In this document: positions 1 through 11,505 of the stretch, in pieces
Layout: the number at the start of each line of letters is the position of its first letter
How positions within the stretch are numbered: the first letter of the stretch is position 1
Source: Gordonia hydrophobica NBRC 16057
GTDB taxonomy: Bacteria > Actinomycetota > Actinomycetes > Mycobacteriales > Mycobacteriaceae
Length of the DNA: 64,000 nucleotides
Direction: 5' to 3'
NCBI RefSeq assembly: GCF_001592365.1
Contig: NZ_BCWU01000004.1
Coordinates: 310,001-374,000, forward strand
Program-made: the position numbers and the translations under genes
The notes under the pieces: model-generated
Database searches by the model: none
What the model saw: only the letters and a program-made list of their open reading frames with translations
What the model was told of the DNA's origin: nothing

Positions 1-903
1 GAGGTCGGTGAGCTGCCGGCACGCCGCCTGGAACGAGGCGAGGACGCCGGGCTGATAGCCCTCTCCCTGCAACTGCTTGACGACACCGATGCGGACGCCG
101 GACAGATCGCCGTTCGCACCGGTGCGTGCTGCGCCGACGACGTCGGGGATCGCCTGGTTGATGGACGTGGAGTCGCGGGCGTCGTGCCCGGCGATCACCT
201 CGTGAAGCAGTGCCGTGTCGAGGACGGTACGACCGCACGGACCACCCTGATCCAGCGACGACGCGCAGGCGACGAGGCCGTAGCGCGAGACGGTGCCGTA
301 GGTGGGCTTCACTCCGACGGTCGCGGTGACCGACGCGGGCTGGCGGATGGAGCCACCGGTGTCGGTGCCGATCGCGAGCGGAGCCTGATACGACGCGAGT
401 GCCGCCGCGCTGCCGCCGCCGGAGCCACCGGGGATGCGGGTGACGTCCCACGGGTTGCGGGTCACCTGGTAGGCGGAGTTCTCAGTGGAGGACCCCATCG
501 CGAACTCGTCCATGTTGGTCTTCCCGAGGATCGGGATGCCCGCCGCACGCAGTCGGGCGGTGACCGTCGCGTCGTACGGCGACATCCAGCCTTCGAGGAT
601 CTTGGAGCCGCACGTGGTGGGAGCGTCGACGGTGGTGAAGACATCCTTCAACGCGATCGGCACACCGGTGAGCGCCGACGGGGCCTCGCCCGCGGCGATG
701 GCGGCGTCCGCGGCGGTCGCGGCGGCGAGGGACTCGTCGGCCCCGACGTGGAGGAACGCGCCGAGCTCACCGTCGATCTCGGCGATGCGGTCCAGGTGGG
801 CCTGCGTCACCTCCACCGACGAGAGTTCCCGCGCGGCGATCTTGCGTGCGAGGTCGGCAGCGGACAGTCCGGTGATGTCACCGGCGGTACGGGTGTTGCT
901 CAT
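1..903 (-). CDS. gatA: Glutamyl/aspartyl-tRNA amidotransferase subunit A, partial
   Basis: GatA is the amidase subunit of GatCAB, which frees ammonia from glutamine to convert Glu-tRNA(Gln) or Asp-tRNA(Asn) to the amidated forms. The visible N-terminal 301 residues carry the amidase-signature triad: Lys86 in IALKDVF, Ser161 in PGGSGGGSA and Ser185 in [12 protein letters not shown]. The 24-residue spacing between the two serines is typical of the family. The ATG lies at 903 and the gene runs off the left edge of the window. It sits 2 bp downstream of the gatC stop, so the two are co-transcribed and probably translationally coupled. gatB is not in view. Confidence 0.96.
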   Translation of the reverse strand, partial: MSNTRTAGDITGLSAADLARKIAARELSSVEVTQAHLDRIAEIDGELGAFLHVGADESLAAATAADAAIAAGEAPSALTGVPIALKDVFTTVDAPTTCGSKILEGWMSPYDATVTARLRAAGIPILGKTNMDEFAMGSSTENSAYQVTRNPWDVTRIPGGSGGGSAAALASYQAPLAIGTDTGGSIRQPASVTATVGVKPTYGTVSRYGLVACASSLDQGGPCGRTVLDTALLHEVIAGHDARDSTSINQAIPDVVGAARTGANGDLSGVRIGVVKQLQGEGYQPGVLASFQAACRQLTDL

Positions 904-905
904 GC

Positions 906-1217
906 TCACTCCTCCCCCAGGATCTGCGGAACGGCGAACCGCTCCTGCTCCACGCGCGGCGCGCCGGACAGTGCTTGTTCGGCGGTCAGCGACGGCCGGA
1001 CGACGTCCTCGCGCAGAACGTCGCGCAGGTCGGCGGGGTGCGCGGTCGGCGGCACGTCGTCGGCGGCCACCTCGGAGATCTGCGCGACGTGGCTCAAGAT
1101 CGCGTCGAGCTGCGACGCGTAACGGTCGAGCTCGGCGTCGTCGAGTGCCAGTCGGGACAGCCGCGCCAGGTGCGCGACCTCGTCCCGGCTGATCGCCGGC
1201 TGGGAATCGGTGGACAT
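906..1217 (-). CDS. gatC: Glutamyl/aspartyl-tRNA amidotransferase subunit C
   Basis: This is the small subunit of the tRNA-dependent amidotransferase, which wraps around and stabilises GatA. The 103-residue product has the family signature near its N-terminus ([15 protein letters not shown]) and a C-terminal stretch with REDVVRPSL, and its length is normal for GatC. I chose the ATG at 1217 because it starts directly before this conserved region; an upstream in-frame extension to 1313 has no family features. The gene heads the gatC-gatA operon. It is divergent from the ybjQ-like gene across 173 bp that hold no other coding sequence. Confidence 0.95.
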   Translation of the reverse strand: MSTDSQPAISRDEVAHLARLSRLALDDAELDRYASQLDAILSHVAQISEVAADDVPPTAHPADLRDVLREDVVRPSLTAEQALSGAPRVEQERFAVPQILGEE

Positions 1218-1390
1218 CGTCGACCTCTCGCTCGCGGACTCGGCGCGGCAGGACCGCGCGAGTTCTCTTCGACAGTTGGGTTCGAGTACAGGATATGTGC
1301 TTGCTCCCGGCACAGTCCGGGCAGGGAGGGCGGCGAACCGGACCGCGGTCTCCGGTGGCCCGGACAGAGCGGAGGACGTAGTTTGGACGC

Positions 1391-1729
1391 ATGATCATCG
1401 TCACCACCAACGAGCTGCCCGGTTACCAGATCGAGCACACATTCGGCGAGGTCTTCGGCCTCACCGTGCGCTCGCGTCACATCGGGTCGAACATCGGGGC
1501 CAGCTTCAAGGCGATGGCCGGTGGCGAGTTGCGCGGGATCACCGAACTGCTGCACGAGGCTCGGAACGAGGCGTTGAGCAGGCTCGCCGCCGAGGCGCAG
1601 GGTAAGGGAGCCAACGCCGTGGTCGCCTTCCGCTTCGAGACCAACGAGTACGCGGGTACCGGCGGTGTCGAGGTGTGCGCGTACGGCACGGCCGTCGGCG
1701 TCCGCCCGCTCCAGCCGCAGTCGCACTGA
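1391..1729 (+). CDS. YbjQ/UPF0145 family protein
   Basis: This 112-residue protein belongs to the YbjQ (DUF74, UPF0145) family, sometimes called heavy-metal-binding domain proteins. It opens with the typical [12 protein letters not shown] and has the core [12 protein letters not shown] and [12 protein letters not shown] segments. Members form small oligomers, and no enzymatic role is established. The gene ends 6 bp before the ACT-domain gene, so the pair is probably one transcript. The upstream region contains a GC-rich near-palindrome at about 1338-1356 that could be regulatory. Family assignment is firm; the biological role is unknown. Confidence 0.85.
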   Translation: MIIVTTNELPGYQIEHTFGEVFGLTVRSRHIGSNIGASFKAMAGGELRGITELLHEARNEALSRLAAEAQGKGANAVVAFRFETNEYAGTGGVEVCAYGTAVGVRPLQPQSH

Positions 1730-1735
1730 CCCGCG

Positions 1736-2413
1736 GTGTCGTACCTTCTGCGGGTGCTGCTGAGTGACCGCCCCGGCAGCCTCGGCATGCTCGCCGTGCA
1801 ACTGGGCGCGATCGGCGCCGACATCCGTTCCCTGGAGGTCGTCGAACGCGCCGAGGGCCAGGTGGTCGACGACATCGTCGTCGACCTCCCCAGCGGTGCG
1901 CTCCCGGACACCCTGATCACTGCCGCCGAGAAGGTGGCAGGCATCCGCGTCGATTCGCTGCGTCCGTTCGCGGGGGTCCTCGACACCCATCAGGAGCTGG
2001 AGCTCATCGACCTGGTCGCCGCCGGCGGCAAGGATCGGCTGCAGGTGCTGGCCGACAACGCTCCGCGCGTGCTGCGGGTGTCGTGGGCGTCGGTGATCTC
2101 GAAGCCGGGCGGCGACGTCCTGCGTCTGTTTGCCAGTTCCGGCGCGCCGGAGACACCGCTGGTCGACGCCGACTGGTTGCCGTTGGAGAAGGCACAGTCG
2201 CTCGATCCGGAGGCGGCGTGGGTGCCCCAGTCCTGGAAGGACATGGACACCCGGCTCGCCGCCGCACCGCTGGCCAACGGCAAGGCGCTGCTCCTCGGCC
2301 GCATCGGCGGCCCCGACTTCCGTCCCGCCGAGATCGCCCGCCTGGGGTACCTGGCAGGCATCATCTCGACGATGGCGAAGAAGACGACGACGACGAAAAA
2401 GAAGAAGTCGTAG
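1736..2413 (+). CDS. ACT-domain amino-acid-binding protein
   Basis: The N-terminus (LLRVLLSDRPGSLGMLA and the following SLEVVE) is a classic ACT domain, a small-molecule (often amino acid) sensor fold. The remaining roughly 150 residues are an actinobacterial extension with no enzyme motif I recognise. The product is 225 aa from a GTG start. Its C-terminus is a very basic Lys/Thr tail (AKKTTTTKKKKS) encoded by an A-rich, GAC/AAG-repetitive stretch near 2375-2410. It corresponds in position to M. tuberculosis Rv3013, between gatC and ligA. It likely forms an operon with the ybjQ-like gene. The exact ligand is unknown. Confidence 0.8.
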   Translation: MSYLLRVLLSDRPGSLGMLAVQLGAIGADIRSLEVVERAEGQVVDDIVVDLPSGALPDTLITAAEKVAGIRVDSLRPFAGVLDTHQELELIDLVAAGGKDRLQVLADNAPRVLRVSWASVISKPGGDVLRLFASSGAPETPLVDADWLPLEKAQSLDPEAAWVPQSWKDMDTRLAAAPLANGKALLLGRIGGPDFRPAEIARLGYLAGIISTMAKKTTTTKKKKS

Positions 2414-2432
2414 GGCGTCCGATCAGCGACGG

Positions 2433-4559
<2,127 letters not shown>

Positions 4560-4621
4560 TTAGCGGAGACATCCGACGTTCCGTGACGCGGAAAGCGCGC
4601 CTCCCACTACGCTTGACGGGC

Positions 4622-5008
4622 ATGCCGCACCCGATCATGTTCTCCGACGACGACCCGATCCTCGCCCGGGTCCGGACCATCGCACTCGCGCTCCCGGAGG
4701 CGACCGAGAAGGTCGCGCACGGGCGTCCGACGTTCCGTTGCGGCAAGATGTTCGCGATGTACGGCGGCGGCGAGAAGGGCTCCAAGGTCCGCCGCGACAC
4801 CGCCCTCCTCTTCATCCCCGACCCGGGCGAGCGGGAAGCGCTCGTCCAGGATCAGCGCTTCTTCGTCCCCGCCTACGTCGGGGCCTACGGGTGGCTCGGC
4901 ATCGATCTCGCCGCCGACTCGGAGTGGGACGAGGTGGCCGAACTCCTCGACGCGAGTTTCCGACAGGTGGCGCCCAAGCGTGCGATCGCGGCGTTGGAGG
5001 AGAAATGA
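4622..5008 (+). CDS. MmcQ/YjbR family protein
   Basis: This 128-residue protein fits the MmcQ/YjbR (CyaY-like fold) family. It shows the characteristic N-terminal block RTIALALPEATEKVAHGRPTF, the RCGKMFA strand and the C-terminal ASFRQVAPKR segment. Members are thought to be DNA-binding by analogy, but a function is not established. I chose the ATG at 4622, where similarity to the family begins; the open frame upstream is arginine-rich and overlaps the ligA 5' end. It is divergent from ligA across 71 bp and convergent with the MetE-like gene, separated by a strong hairpin. Confidence 0.83.
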   Translation: MPHPIMFSDDDPILARVRTIALALPEATEKVAHGRPTFRCGKMFAMYGGGEKGSKVRRDTALLFIPDPGEREALVQDQRFFVPAYVGAYGWLGIDLAADSEWDEVAELLDASFRQVAPKRAIAALEEK

Positions 5009-5016
5009 CGCTTCTG

Positions 5017-5053
5017 CCGTTGATCAGGCCCCGCTCCGGGGCCTAATCAACGG
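5017..5053. terminator. Bidirectional hairpin terminator
   Basis: A 17-bp stem with one mismatch (left arm 5017-5033, right arm 5037-5053, loop CTC) lies between convergent genes. It overlaps the last bases of the MetE-like gene. The position and strength suit a terminator for both strands. Confidence 0.8.
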
Positions 5054-6074
5054 CGGAGGCGAAGTCCGGGTCCGCGGCCAGACCCGACGCGACCTGCGAC
5101 GACAGGGCAAGCGCGCGCGTCGCCCAGTCGGGGGTCGCTCCGGCGAGCCCGCAGGTCGGGGTGACGAGCAGATTGTCGCGCAGAGCGGCGCGCGGGAGCC
5201 CGATGCGGTCGATCAGTGCGGCAAGCTCGCGCGCGACGGGTTCCGCGTGGAGTGGCGCCGCGGGCTCGGAGGACGGGACCAGGCCCGCAGCGACCACGCC
5301 ACCGCCGTCCAGGAACGTGCCGAGCGGGTCGTAGTCGACGGCAGGTCGCAGGTCGGTGACGTCCAACGAGAGAGCGATGCCGGACAACCGACTCGTCAGA
5401 TCCCAGCGCGGTCGGTGGCACGAGTGGAGAAGCACCGGCACATCGAGCGCATCGATCATCGACTGCAGCAGTTCAGCGGCCTCCGGCGCCGGAATCGGCC
5501 GGATCGGATCGAGGCGGGTCAGCGGGGTGACCGTCCCGTCGATCACCCGGCCGGCGTCGGGCTCGTCGAGCTGGACGACGACGTCGGCGCCGAGCCGACG
5601 CCGCACGTCGGCCACATGCTCCCGCAGCCCCTCGGTGAGCGAGGCCGTCACGTCGCGCACCGCACCGCGATCTTTGACGATCTTGTGGCCGCCGCGCAGT
5701 TCGATGTGTGCGGAGAGGGTCAGCGGCCCGCAGGCCTGCACCTTCACCACACCGCCGCGGCGGTCGCTCGTCTCCCAGTGTTCTTCGATGGCGTCCAGGT
5801 CCCAGCGCAACCAGTCACGCGAGCGTCGGGTGGTCGAGTTCGGGTGGTCCACCAGCCGGTAGGTGCGGTGCACCATGTCGACGGGCAGATCCACCAACAG
5901 TGTGCCGGTGCGGCCGATCAGGTCCGCACCGACGCCACGCGCAGGCAGTTCGGGGAGGAACGGGAGGTCCACTTCGCCCGCAGCGATCCGCACCGCCTCA
6001 CGCGGGTCGGTGCCCGGCATGGAACCGATGCCCGTGCCGACACCGGTCGGCAGACGGCGCAAGTCCTCGCTCAC
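5043..6074 (-). CDS. MetE-like cobalamin-independent methionine synthase family protein
   Basis: The product resembles the C-terminal (UROD/MetE-like TIM-barrel) half of cobalamin-independent methionine synthase. It has [15 protein letters not shown] near the start, VQACGPLTL, the [10 protein letters not shown] strand, and [11 protein letters not shown] and [11 protein letters not shown], which supply the His-x-Cys and second Cys used for zinc in MetE. It occupies the position of M. tuberculosis Rv3015c. The GTG at 6074 gives 343 aa and forms a GTGA overlap with the mnmA stop, so I prefer it over the ATG at 6101. A full MetE needs about 750 residues, so the substrate may differ and could be something other than homocysteine. 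Confidence 0.75.
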   Translation of the reverse strand: MSEDLRRLPTGVGTGIGSMPGTDPREAVRIAAGEVDLPFLPELPARGVGADLIGRTGTLLVDLPVDMVHRTYRLVDHPNSTTRRSRDWLRWDLDAIEEHWETSDRRGGVVKVQACGPLTLSAHIELRGGHKIVKDRGAVRDVTASLTEGLREHVADVRRRLGADVVVQLDEPDAGRVIDGTVTPLTRLDPIRPIPAPEAAELLQSMIDALDVPVLLHSCHRPRWDLTSRLSGIALSLDVTDLRPAVDYDPLGTFLDGGGVVAAGLVPSSEPAAPLHAEPVARELAALIDRIGLPRAALRDNLLVTPTCGLAGATPDWATRALALSSQVASGLAADPDFASAVD

Positions 6075-7156
6075 GCGTGCGACGCAGTGATGCGGCCGCA
6101 TCCGATCACCCGGTCGCCGTTGGCCGCGTCAGGCGCATACAGCACCGCGGCCTGGCCGCGGGCCACGCCGCGCAGCGGTTCGCGCAGATCGATGCGCATG
6201 GTGCCGTCGGCGAGCGGCGACGCCACGGCCTGTGCCAGTCCGCCGTGCGCACGGACCTGTACCACGCATTCGACGGGGCTGTCGGGCGTCTCGCCCGAGG
6301 TCCACACCACCCGGTTCGCGCTGATGCTGCGGATGTCCAGGTCGTCGGCCGGCCCCACGGTCACGGTGCCGGACTCGGCGTCGATCCCGGTCACGTACCG
6401 AGGCTGCCCGTCTGCCGCGGGCGCCTCGATCCCGAGGCCCTTGCGCTGGCCGATGGTGAATCCGTGAACGCCTTCGTGCTCGGCAAGGGTGTCACCAGTC
6501 GTCGCGTCCACGACGGCGCCGGGCCGGATGCCGATCCGCGCGCCGAGGAAGGCGCGGGTATCGCCGGACGGGATGAAGCAGATGTCGTGCGAGTCGGGCT
6601 TGTTCGCCACCGCCAGGCCACGGCGCTCCGCCTCTTCACGGATCTGCGGTTTGGGTGTGTCACCGATCGGGAACATCGCGCGCGAGAGCTGTTCGTGATC
6701 GAGGACGGCGAGCACGTACGACTGGTCCTTGTCCTCATCCACCGCACGGCGCAGTTCACCGTCGTGCAGGCGTGCGTAATGGCCGGTCGCGAGGGCATCG
6801 AAGCCGAGTGCGACGGCGCGCTCGGCCAACGCGGAGAACTTGATCTTCTCGTTGCACGAGAGGCAGGGGTTCGGCGTCTCGCCCGCGGCGTACGCGGCGA
6901 CGAACTCGTCGATCACGTCTTCCTTGAAGCGGTCGGCGAAGTCCCAGACGTAGAACGGGATCCCCAGCATGTCGGCGGCGCGGCGCGCATCATCGGCGTC
7001 CTCGCGGGAACAGCACCCGCGCGAGCCGGTGCGCAGCGCTCCCGGAGCCGTCGACAGTGCAAGGTGCACTCCGACGACGTCGTGCCCGGCTTCCACGGCG
7101 CGGGCGGCCGCGACCGCCGAGTCGACGCCGCCGCTCATCGCAGCAAGAACTCGCAT
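6071..7156 (-). CDS. mnmA: tRNA-specific 2-thiouridylase MnmA
   Basis: MnmA thiolates U34 of tRNA(Lys/Glu/Gln) using sulfur relayed from a cysteine desulfurase. The 361-aa protein has the ATP-pyrophosphatase P-loop [10 protein letters not shown] at the N-terminus, the catalytic Cys in [14 protein letters not shown], the DKDQSYVL motif and the second catalytic Cys region DICFIPSGD. Its ATG (7156-7154) overlaps the last base of the desulfurase stop, so it is translationally coupled to its likely sulfur donor. In turn its stop overlaps the start of the MetE-like gene. Homologous position in M. tuberculosis: trmU (Rv3024c). Confidence 0.96.
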   Translation of the reverse strand: MRVLAAMSGGVDSAVAAARAVEAGHDVVGVHLALSTAPGALRTGSRGCCSREDADDARRAADMLGIPFYVWDFADRFKEDVIDEFVAAYAAGETPNPCLSCNEKIKFSALAERAVALGFDALATGHYARLHDGELRRAVDEDKDQSYVLAVLDHEQLSRAMFPIGDTPKPQIREEAERRGLAVANKPDSHDICFIPSGDTRAFLGARIGIRPGAVVDATTGDTLAEHEGVHGFTIGQRKGLGIEAPAADGQPRYVTGIDAESGTVTVGPADDLDIRSISANRVVWTSGETPDSPVECVVQVRAHGGLAQAVASPLADGTMRIDLREPLRGVARGQAAVLYAPDAANGDRVIGCGRITASHA

Positions 7157-8394
7157 CAGGACTCTCCTCCCGTTCGTGCTCGCGCCGCGGAGAGCAGGCC
7201 CGCGGCCCGGGCTCGGTCGACGACCTCGCCGATCACACCGGCGACGACGTCGACGTCATCGGCTGTGTTGTCGGGTCCGAGCGAGAACCGCAGCGATCCG
7301 CGTGCGGTCGCCGTGTCCAACCCCATGGCGAGTAGAACGTGGCTGGCGGCCGCGACACCCGCATTGCACGCCGATCCGGTGGAACATTCGACGCCCTTCG
7401 CGTCGAGCAGCATGAGCAGCGAATCACCCTCGCAGTTGTCGACCGACACATGCACGACGCCGGCGAGCGCTCGCGCCGGGTCCACCGCGTAGGCGCCGTT
7501 CAGGCTCACACCCGGAATCGAGGTGAGGACCCCCGCGAGGCGGTCGCGCAAAGCGCCGACGCGCGCGGTCACCTCGTCGAGTTCGGCGACGGCGGTGTGC
7601 AGCGCCGCCGCCATGCCTGCCGCCGATGCCACGGCCTGGGTCCCCGACCGGGTGTCGCGTTCGTGTCCGCCGCCGTGCAGGAGCGGCACGCAGGTCACGT
7701 CGCGGCCCAAGAACAGCGCGCCCATGCCCTGCGGACCGCCGAACTTGTGGGCGGCGATCGTCATCGCCGACAGCCCGCTCGCCGCATAGTCGACCGGCAG
7801 GTGCGCGGCCGCAGCGACGGCGTCCGAATGGACCGGGACCCCGTACTCGGCGCCGATCCTGGCGATCTCCGTGATGGGCTGCAGCGTCCCGACCTCGTTG
7901 TTGGCCCACATCACCGAGATCAACGCCACCTCGTCGGCGCGCTCGGCGAGCAGGGCGCGCACCGATTCGGGATCGACGGAACCGACGGCGTCGACCGGGA
8001 GCACCACCAGTTCGGCGTCGTGCTCGTCGGCCAGCCACTGGGCGGGGTCGAGGACCGCGTGATGCTCGACAGCGGAGGTCACGATGACGCGACGGCGACT
8101 GTCCTCACGGCGTCGCGCCAGGTAGATCCCCTTGATCGCGAGATTGTCGGCCTCGGTGCCACCGCCGGTGAAGATCACCTCGGACGGCCGGGCGCCCAGA
8201 TCGCGGGCGATGGATTCCCGTGCCTCCTCGAGCATGCGGCGCGCCGCACGGCCGGTGCCATGCAACGACGACGGATTGCCCGGTTGCGTCCATGCTGCGG
8301 TCATCGCCGCGGCGGCTGCGGGAGCCAGCGCGGTGGAAGCGGCGTTGTCGAGGTAGACCGGCTGGCGCTGCCGGTTCGAAGGCACAGAAGACAT
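7156..8394 (-). CDS. iscS: Cysteine desulfurase (IscS/NifS type)
   Basis: This PLP-dependent enzyme takes sulfur from cysteine and supplies tRNA thiolation and Fe-S assembly. The 412-aa sequence has the N-terminal [12 protein letters not shown] motif, PLP-binding His in VEHHAVL, the Schiff-base lysine K217 in [10 protein letters not shown] and the persulfide cysteine C343 in STGSACNAG. Direct coupling to mnmA suggests a role mainly in tRNA s2U synthesis. The position matches M. tuberculosis Rv3025c, annotated iscS. The start at 8394 sits about 15 residues before the conserved YLDNAA segment, normal for the family. Confidence 0.94.
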   Translation of the reverse strand: MSSVPSNRQRQPVYLDNAASTALAPAAAAAMTAAWTQPGNPSSLHGTGRAARRMLEEARESIARDLGARPSEVIFTGGGTEADNLAIKGIYLARRREDSRRRVIVTSAVEHHAVLDPAQWLADEHDAELVVLPVDAVGSVDPESVRALLAERADEVALISVMWANNEVGTLQPITEIARIGAEYGVPVHSDAVAAAAHLPVDYAASGLSAMTIAAHKFGGPQGMGALFLGRDVTCVPLLHGGGHERDTRSGTQAVASAAGMAAALHTAVAELDEVTARVGALRDRLAGVLTSIPGVSLNGAYAVDPARALAGVVHVSVDNCEGDSLLMLLDAKGVECSTGSACNAGVAAASHVLLAMGLDTATARGSLRFSLGPDNTADDVDVVAGVIGEVVDRARAAGLLSAARARTGGES

Positions 8395-8457
8395 GACTCA
8401 ACCAGGATAGACACGCGACCGAACTTCTCCCACTCGAGCCGGTCGGGCAGCGTCTGA

Positions 8458-9351
8458 TCAGGCGACGACGCGCTCGAGGCTCGCCGCCGGGAACTGCCCG
8501 GACAGGTCGACCGCCAGTTCCTGCAGAGCCGTCACCGGCTCGATCGGAGCGATCAGGTCTTGGGCGAGCGCAGCGAGGTGTCCGCGATCGCCCGCGGGCA
8601 TCTGCAACTCGAACACCGTGACGGTGATCGTCAGGTCTCGGGAGCGGACGATCCGGTACAGCGTGGTGCCGATGGTGTCCTCGCCGAGAAAGCCCGGCAT
8701 CGTCGTCCGGTGTCCGCGGTCTGTGTACGACAGCCGCACCGGAAGCACCGGCACGCCCGCGTCGATCGCGGCCTGGAAGAAGGCAGGCTTGAACCGCCCC
8801 GACGCGGTGCCGCACCACGTGGTCCCTTCCGGGAAGACGGCGACCGGGCGTCCGCGATCCAGAATGCCGCTCACCTGGTCGATCATCGGGCGGAGCCGAC
8901 GGAGGTCGCCCCGCCGGTGCGGGAGGACGCCGAACAGTTTCGCGATGGGGCCGAAGCCACCCATCTGCAGGACCTCACGCTTGGCGACGAAGCGGGCGGG
9001 TGTGACGCAGCAGAGCGCGATGATGTCGAGGAAGGAGATGTGATTGGCGACCACGAGTGCGCCGCGGAGTCGGCGAGTGTCTCTGGGGCGGTGGTCGTCG
9101 ATGTCGAGGACGACGCCCATCGTGCGGAGCGCCACTTTCGCACTGCCGCGCCAATACCCGTGCCGCGCCGGGCGTGGGAGCAGGATCGTCAGGACGCCCA
9201 CGGCCAGCAGACCGAGGCCGACAGTGCCCAGGGCCGCGATCCGGACCGACGCCCGCAGCCGCGACACCGGCTCCACCCCGGTGTGCACGCAGTGCGGGCC
9301 GCACGGGCTCGCCGGAACCCAGATGCCCGCGTTCACGCTCGCCTCTCCCAT
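8458..9351 (-). CDS. 1-acyl-glycerol-3-phosphate acyltransferase-like (PlsC)
   Basis: This is a membrane-associated acyltransferase of the PlsC family, predicted to act in phospholipid or other glycerolipid acylation. Catalytic block I NHISFLD (His-x4-Asp) and block III FPEGTTW are both present, separated by the expected 70 or so residues. A hydrophobic segment lies at about residues 38-58 (LGTVGLGLLAVGVLTILLP). The product is 297 aa. It is followed 8 bp earlier on the strand by the GNAT-like gene, so the two are co-transcribed. The same acyltransferase pair (Rv3026c-Rv3027c) occurs next to etfBA in M. tuberculosis. The exact acyl acceptor is unknown. Confidence 0.85.
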   Translation of the reverse strand: MGEASVNAGIWVPASPCGPHCVHTGVEPVSRLRASVRIAALGTVGLGLLAVGVLTILLPRPARHGYWRGSAKVALRTMGVVLDIDDHRPRDTRRLRGALVVANHISFLDIIALCCVTPARFVAKREVLQMGGFGPIAKLFGVLPHRRGDLRRLRPMIDQVSGILDRGRPVAVFPEGTTWCGTASGRFKPAFFQAAIDAGVPVLPVRLSYTDRGHRTTMPGFLGEDTIGTTLYRIVRSRDLTITVTVFELQMPAGDRGHLAALAQDLIAPIEPVTALQELAVDLSGQFPAASLERVVA

Positions 9352-9359
9352 GTCCGATC

Positions 9360-10181
9360 CTATTCGCCGGTGCCGAGTCGGGTCATCGCGCCGCGCAGAC
9401 GGTCGACGTAGCGCTGGTCACCGTTGTACCGGTCGAGGACAGTGAGGAAGTCGCCGACGTCGAAGATCTCGTCGAAGGCGGGTTCACCGCACACCCGCGC
9501 GCCGAGTCGGACGTAGCCGCGCAGCAGCGCCGGAAGGCGGTTGGTCGCGGGCGGCTCCAACTCGTCGAGGGTCAGTCCGTCGACCAGGACCTCGTGGTAC
9601 GGGTAGGCCCGCCACTGCGCGCGGTGCTGATCGCGGGTGAGGTCCCGGATGCCGCGGAGATCGCGGCCGCGGCCGATCGGCGACTCCAGCGGAACGGACA
9701 CGCACCCCATCAGGTAGCGGTAGCTGTTCTCCTCCAGGTACCCGAGGATCGCAGCCCACAGCATCGCGGTGACCGAGCCGCTGCGGTGCTCGGCGTCGAC
9801 GACGGCGCGACCCATCTCGACGGTCTCGCCGCGGATCTCGCCGAGGTCGGTGAGGTCGAACTCGTCTGCCGAGTACCAGCCGCCCGCAGCGATGGCGCGG
9901 GGCGGCGGAAGCACGCGGGCACAGCCGACGAGGTCGCCGGTCGGCAGATGACGCACCAGCATGTGCTCGCAGAACTCGTCGAACTCGTCGGCGTCGCGGC
10001 CGGTCGTCGCGTCGCCGATGGAGTCGGAGTAGCCGGGCTCGGTGTTGAAGACGTTGAAACGAAGACGCTGGGCGGCATCGATGTGGTCGGCGTGCTCGGA
10101 GACCGAGACCTCGTAGTCGCCGCCGGACAGGAGCACTCGGCGGGTCGTTGCTTTGGCGTTGCCGAAATCCATAACTGTCAT
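9360..10181 (-). CDS. GNAT-like N-acyltransferase (OlsB / Acetyltransf_5 type)
   Basis: The 273-aa protein matches the GNAT-related family that includes ornithine-lipid N-acyltransferase OlsB and hemolysin-associated acyltransferases. Features are the AAQRLRFNVFNTE segment, LVGCARVLPP, the EMGRAVVDAEHRSG strand-helix that forms the acyl-carrier pocket, and YLMGCVSVPLE. OlsB-type enzymes often pair with a PlsC-type O-acyltransferase, as here with the next gene, which hints at a two-step acylated lipid. This is inference from pairing; M. tuberculosis Rv3027c is the positional equivalent and is not functionally defined. The ATG at 10181 precedes a second ATG three codons in. Confidence 0.75.
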   Translation of the reverse strand: MTVMDFGNAKATTRRVLLSGGDYEVSVSEHADHIDAAQRLRFNVFNTEPGYSDSIGDATTGRDADEFDEFCEHMLVRHLPTGDLVGCARVLPPPRAIAAGGWYSADEFDLTDLGEIRGETVEMGRAVVDAEHRSGSVTAMLWAAILGYLEENSYRYLMGCVSVPLESPIGRGRDLRGIRDLTRDQHRAQWRAYPYHEVLVDGLTLDELEPPATNRLPALLRGYVRLGARVCGEPAFDEIFDVGDFLTVLDRYNGDQRYVDRLRGAMTRLGTGE

Positions 10182-10503
10182 GACTCGCAGTCAAGGCGGG
10201 CCATGCGACGACCCCGTCAATGCGACGTGTCGTGTCCGGGCACTCCGGGTTAATATCTTCGCCCGTCCGGTGCCCTCGTAAATGAATCCCCTCTGGCGCT
10301 CTAACTGGGCGTTAACGACGTGTTCTCGACGTATCGGGGATTCAAATACGGGAACGCCCCGCCGCGGGGAGCGGCGGGGCGTTTGGGGAGTGGGTGGTGC
10401 GGGGGCCGTTGGAGAGATTTCTACGAACCCCTCCTGATCTCGACCGACGCCTCGGCCTTCGGCCTCGGAGGTCGGCTCGATCTGTCGCTCCGCTCCATCC
10501 GCG
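10182..10503. other. Gene-free stretch between etfA and the acyltransferase pair
   Basis: These 322 bp separate two minus-strand operons and contain no credible gene. A perfect 13-bp hairpin (arms 10353-10365 and 10371-10383) is a probable etfA terminator. Closer to etfA lies a second dyad around the repeated GCCTCGG units (10449-10466) and the 11-mer TCGCTCCGCTC at 10485-10495, whose reverse complement recurs near nrdF. The promoter of the acyltransferase operon should lie in 10182-10340, but I cannot place it confidently. Confidence 0.6.
10353..10383 (-). terminator. Hairpin terminator downstream of etfA
   Basis: A 13-bp perfect GC-rich stem (AACGCCCCGCCGC and its complement) with a 5-base loop lies about 120 bp after the etfA stop. 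It ends the etfBA transcript or insulates the next operon. Confidence 0.65.
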
Positions 10504-11457
10504 TCACTTCCGCTTGTTGATCTCCTCGGTCAGCTGCGGGGCGACGTTGAAGAGGTCGCCGACCACACCGAAGTCGCTGATCTCGAAGATCGGGGCTTCC
10601 TCGTCCTTGTTGACGGCCACGATGGTCTTCGAGGTCTGCATGCCCGCGCGGTGCTGGATGGCGCCCGAGATGCCCAGGGCGATGTACAGCTGCGGCGAGA
10701 CGGTCTTGCCCGTCTGACCGACCTGGAACTGGCCGGGGTAGTAACCGGAGTCGACCGCGGCACGCGATGCGCCGACAGCGGCACCGAGCGAGTCCGCGAG
10801 GGCCTCGACGACCGAGAAGCTGTCGGCCGAGCCGACGCCACGGCCACCGGAGACGACGATCGAAGCCTCGGTGAGCTCCGGACGGTCGCCGCCGACGTTC
10901 GGCGCGAAGCCGGTGATCTTCACACCGCCTTCCTGGGCCGGGACCTCAACGTTGACGACCTCGCCCGCACCGGCGGCCGGAGCGGCCTCGACGCCACCCG
11001 GACGGACCGAGATGACCGGGGTGTCGCCGCCGGCCTGAGCGTCGACGGTGAACGCGCCACCGAAGATCGAGTGAACGCCTGCGCCGCCTTCCTTGACGTC
11101 GATGACGTCGGTCAGCAGGCCCGAGCCCAGACGCACGGCCAGGCGGCCGGCGATCTCCTTGCCGTCAGCGGTCGCCGCGACGAGGACGCCCGCGGCGCCG
11201 TTCGCCTCAGCCAGCTGCGACAGCACGTCGACGGTGGGGGTGACGAGGTAGTTCGCCACGTCGTCCGACTCGGCGACGTAGATCTTCTCGGCGCCGGCCG
11301 CGGTGAGATCGGCGGTGATGCCTGCAGCGGAGCCGGGCTTGCCGACGACGACTGCCGACGGGGCGCCCAGGGCGCGAGCGGCGGTGATGAGCTCGGAGGT
11401 GACCTTCTTCAGCCCACCGTCGGCATCCTGCTCAACGAGCACGAGTACTTCAGCCAT
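10504..11457 (-). CDS. etfA: Electron transfer flavoprotein subunit alpha
   Basis: EtfA binds FAD and passes electrons from acyl-CoA and other dehydrogenases to the membrane quinone pool. The 317-aa protein begins with [11 protein letters not shown]. Its C-terminal FAD-binding domain shows the [10 protein letters not shown] and [10 protein letters not shown] segments, [21 protein letters not shown] and the terminal [22 protein letters not shown] signature. It follows etfB by 48 bp and is in the same transcript. The placement equals fixB (Rv3028c) of M. tuberculosis. A terminator hairpin follows. Confidence 0.97.
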   Translation of the reverse strand: MAEVLVLVEQDADGGLKKVTSELITAARALGAPSAVVVGKPGSAAGITADLTAAGAEKIYVAESDDVANYLVTPTVDVLSQLAEANGAAGVLVAATADGKEIAGRLAVRLGSGLLTDVIDVKEGGAGVHSIFGGAFTVDAQAGGDTPVISVRPGGVEAAPAAGAGEVVNVEVPAQEGGVKITGFAPNVGGDRPELTEASIVVSGGRGVGSADSFSVVEALADSLGAAVGASRAAVDSGYYPGQFQVGQTGKTVSPQLYIALGISGAIQHRAGMQTSKTIVAVNKDEEAPIFEISDFGVVGDLFNVAPQLTEEINKRK

Positions 11458-11505
11458 GATTGTTCTCCTGAATGTCTTTGGGTTCGCCAGTGGAAGTGGG
11501 CGCGA

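Noticed and set aside
5043-6101. Start of the MetE-like gene at the ATG at 6101
   Set aside because: It would overlap mnmA by 31 bp; the GTG at 6074 gives a standard 4-bp coupling and a length like M. tuberculosis Rv3015c.
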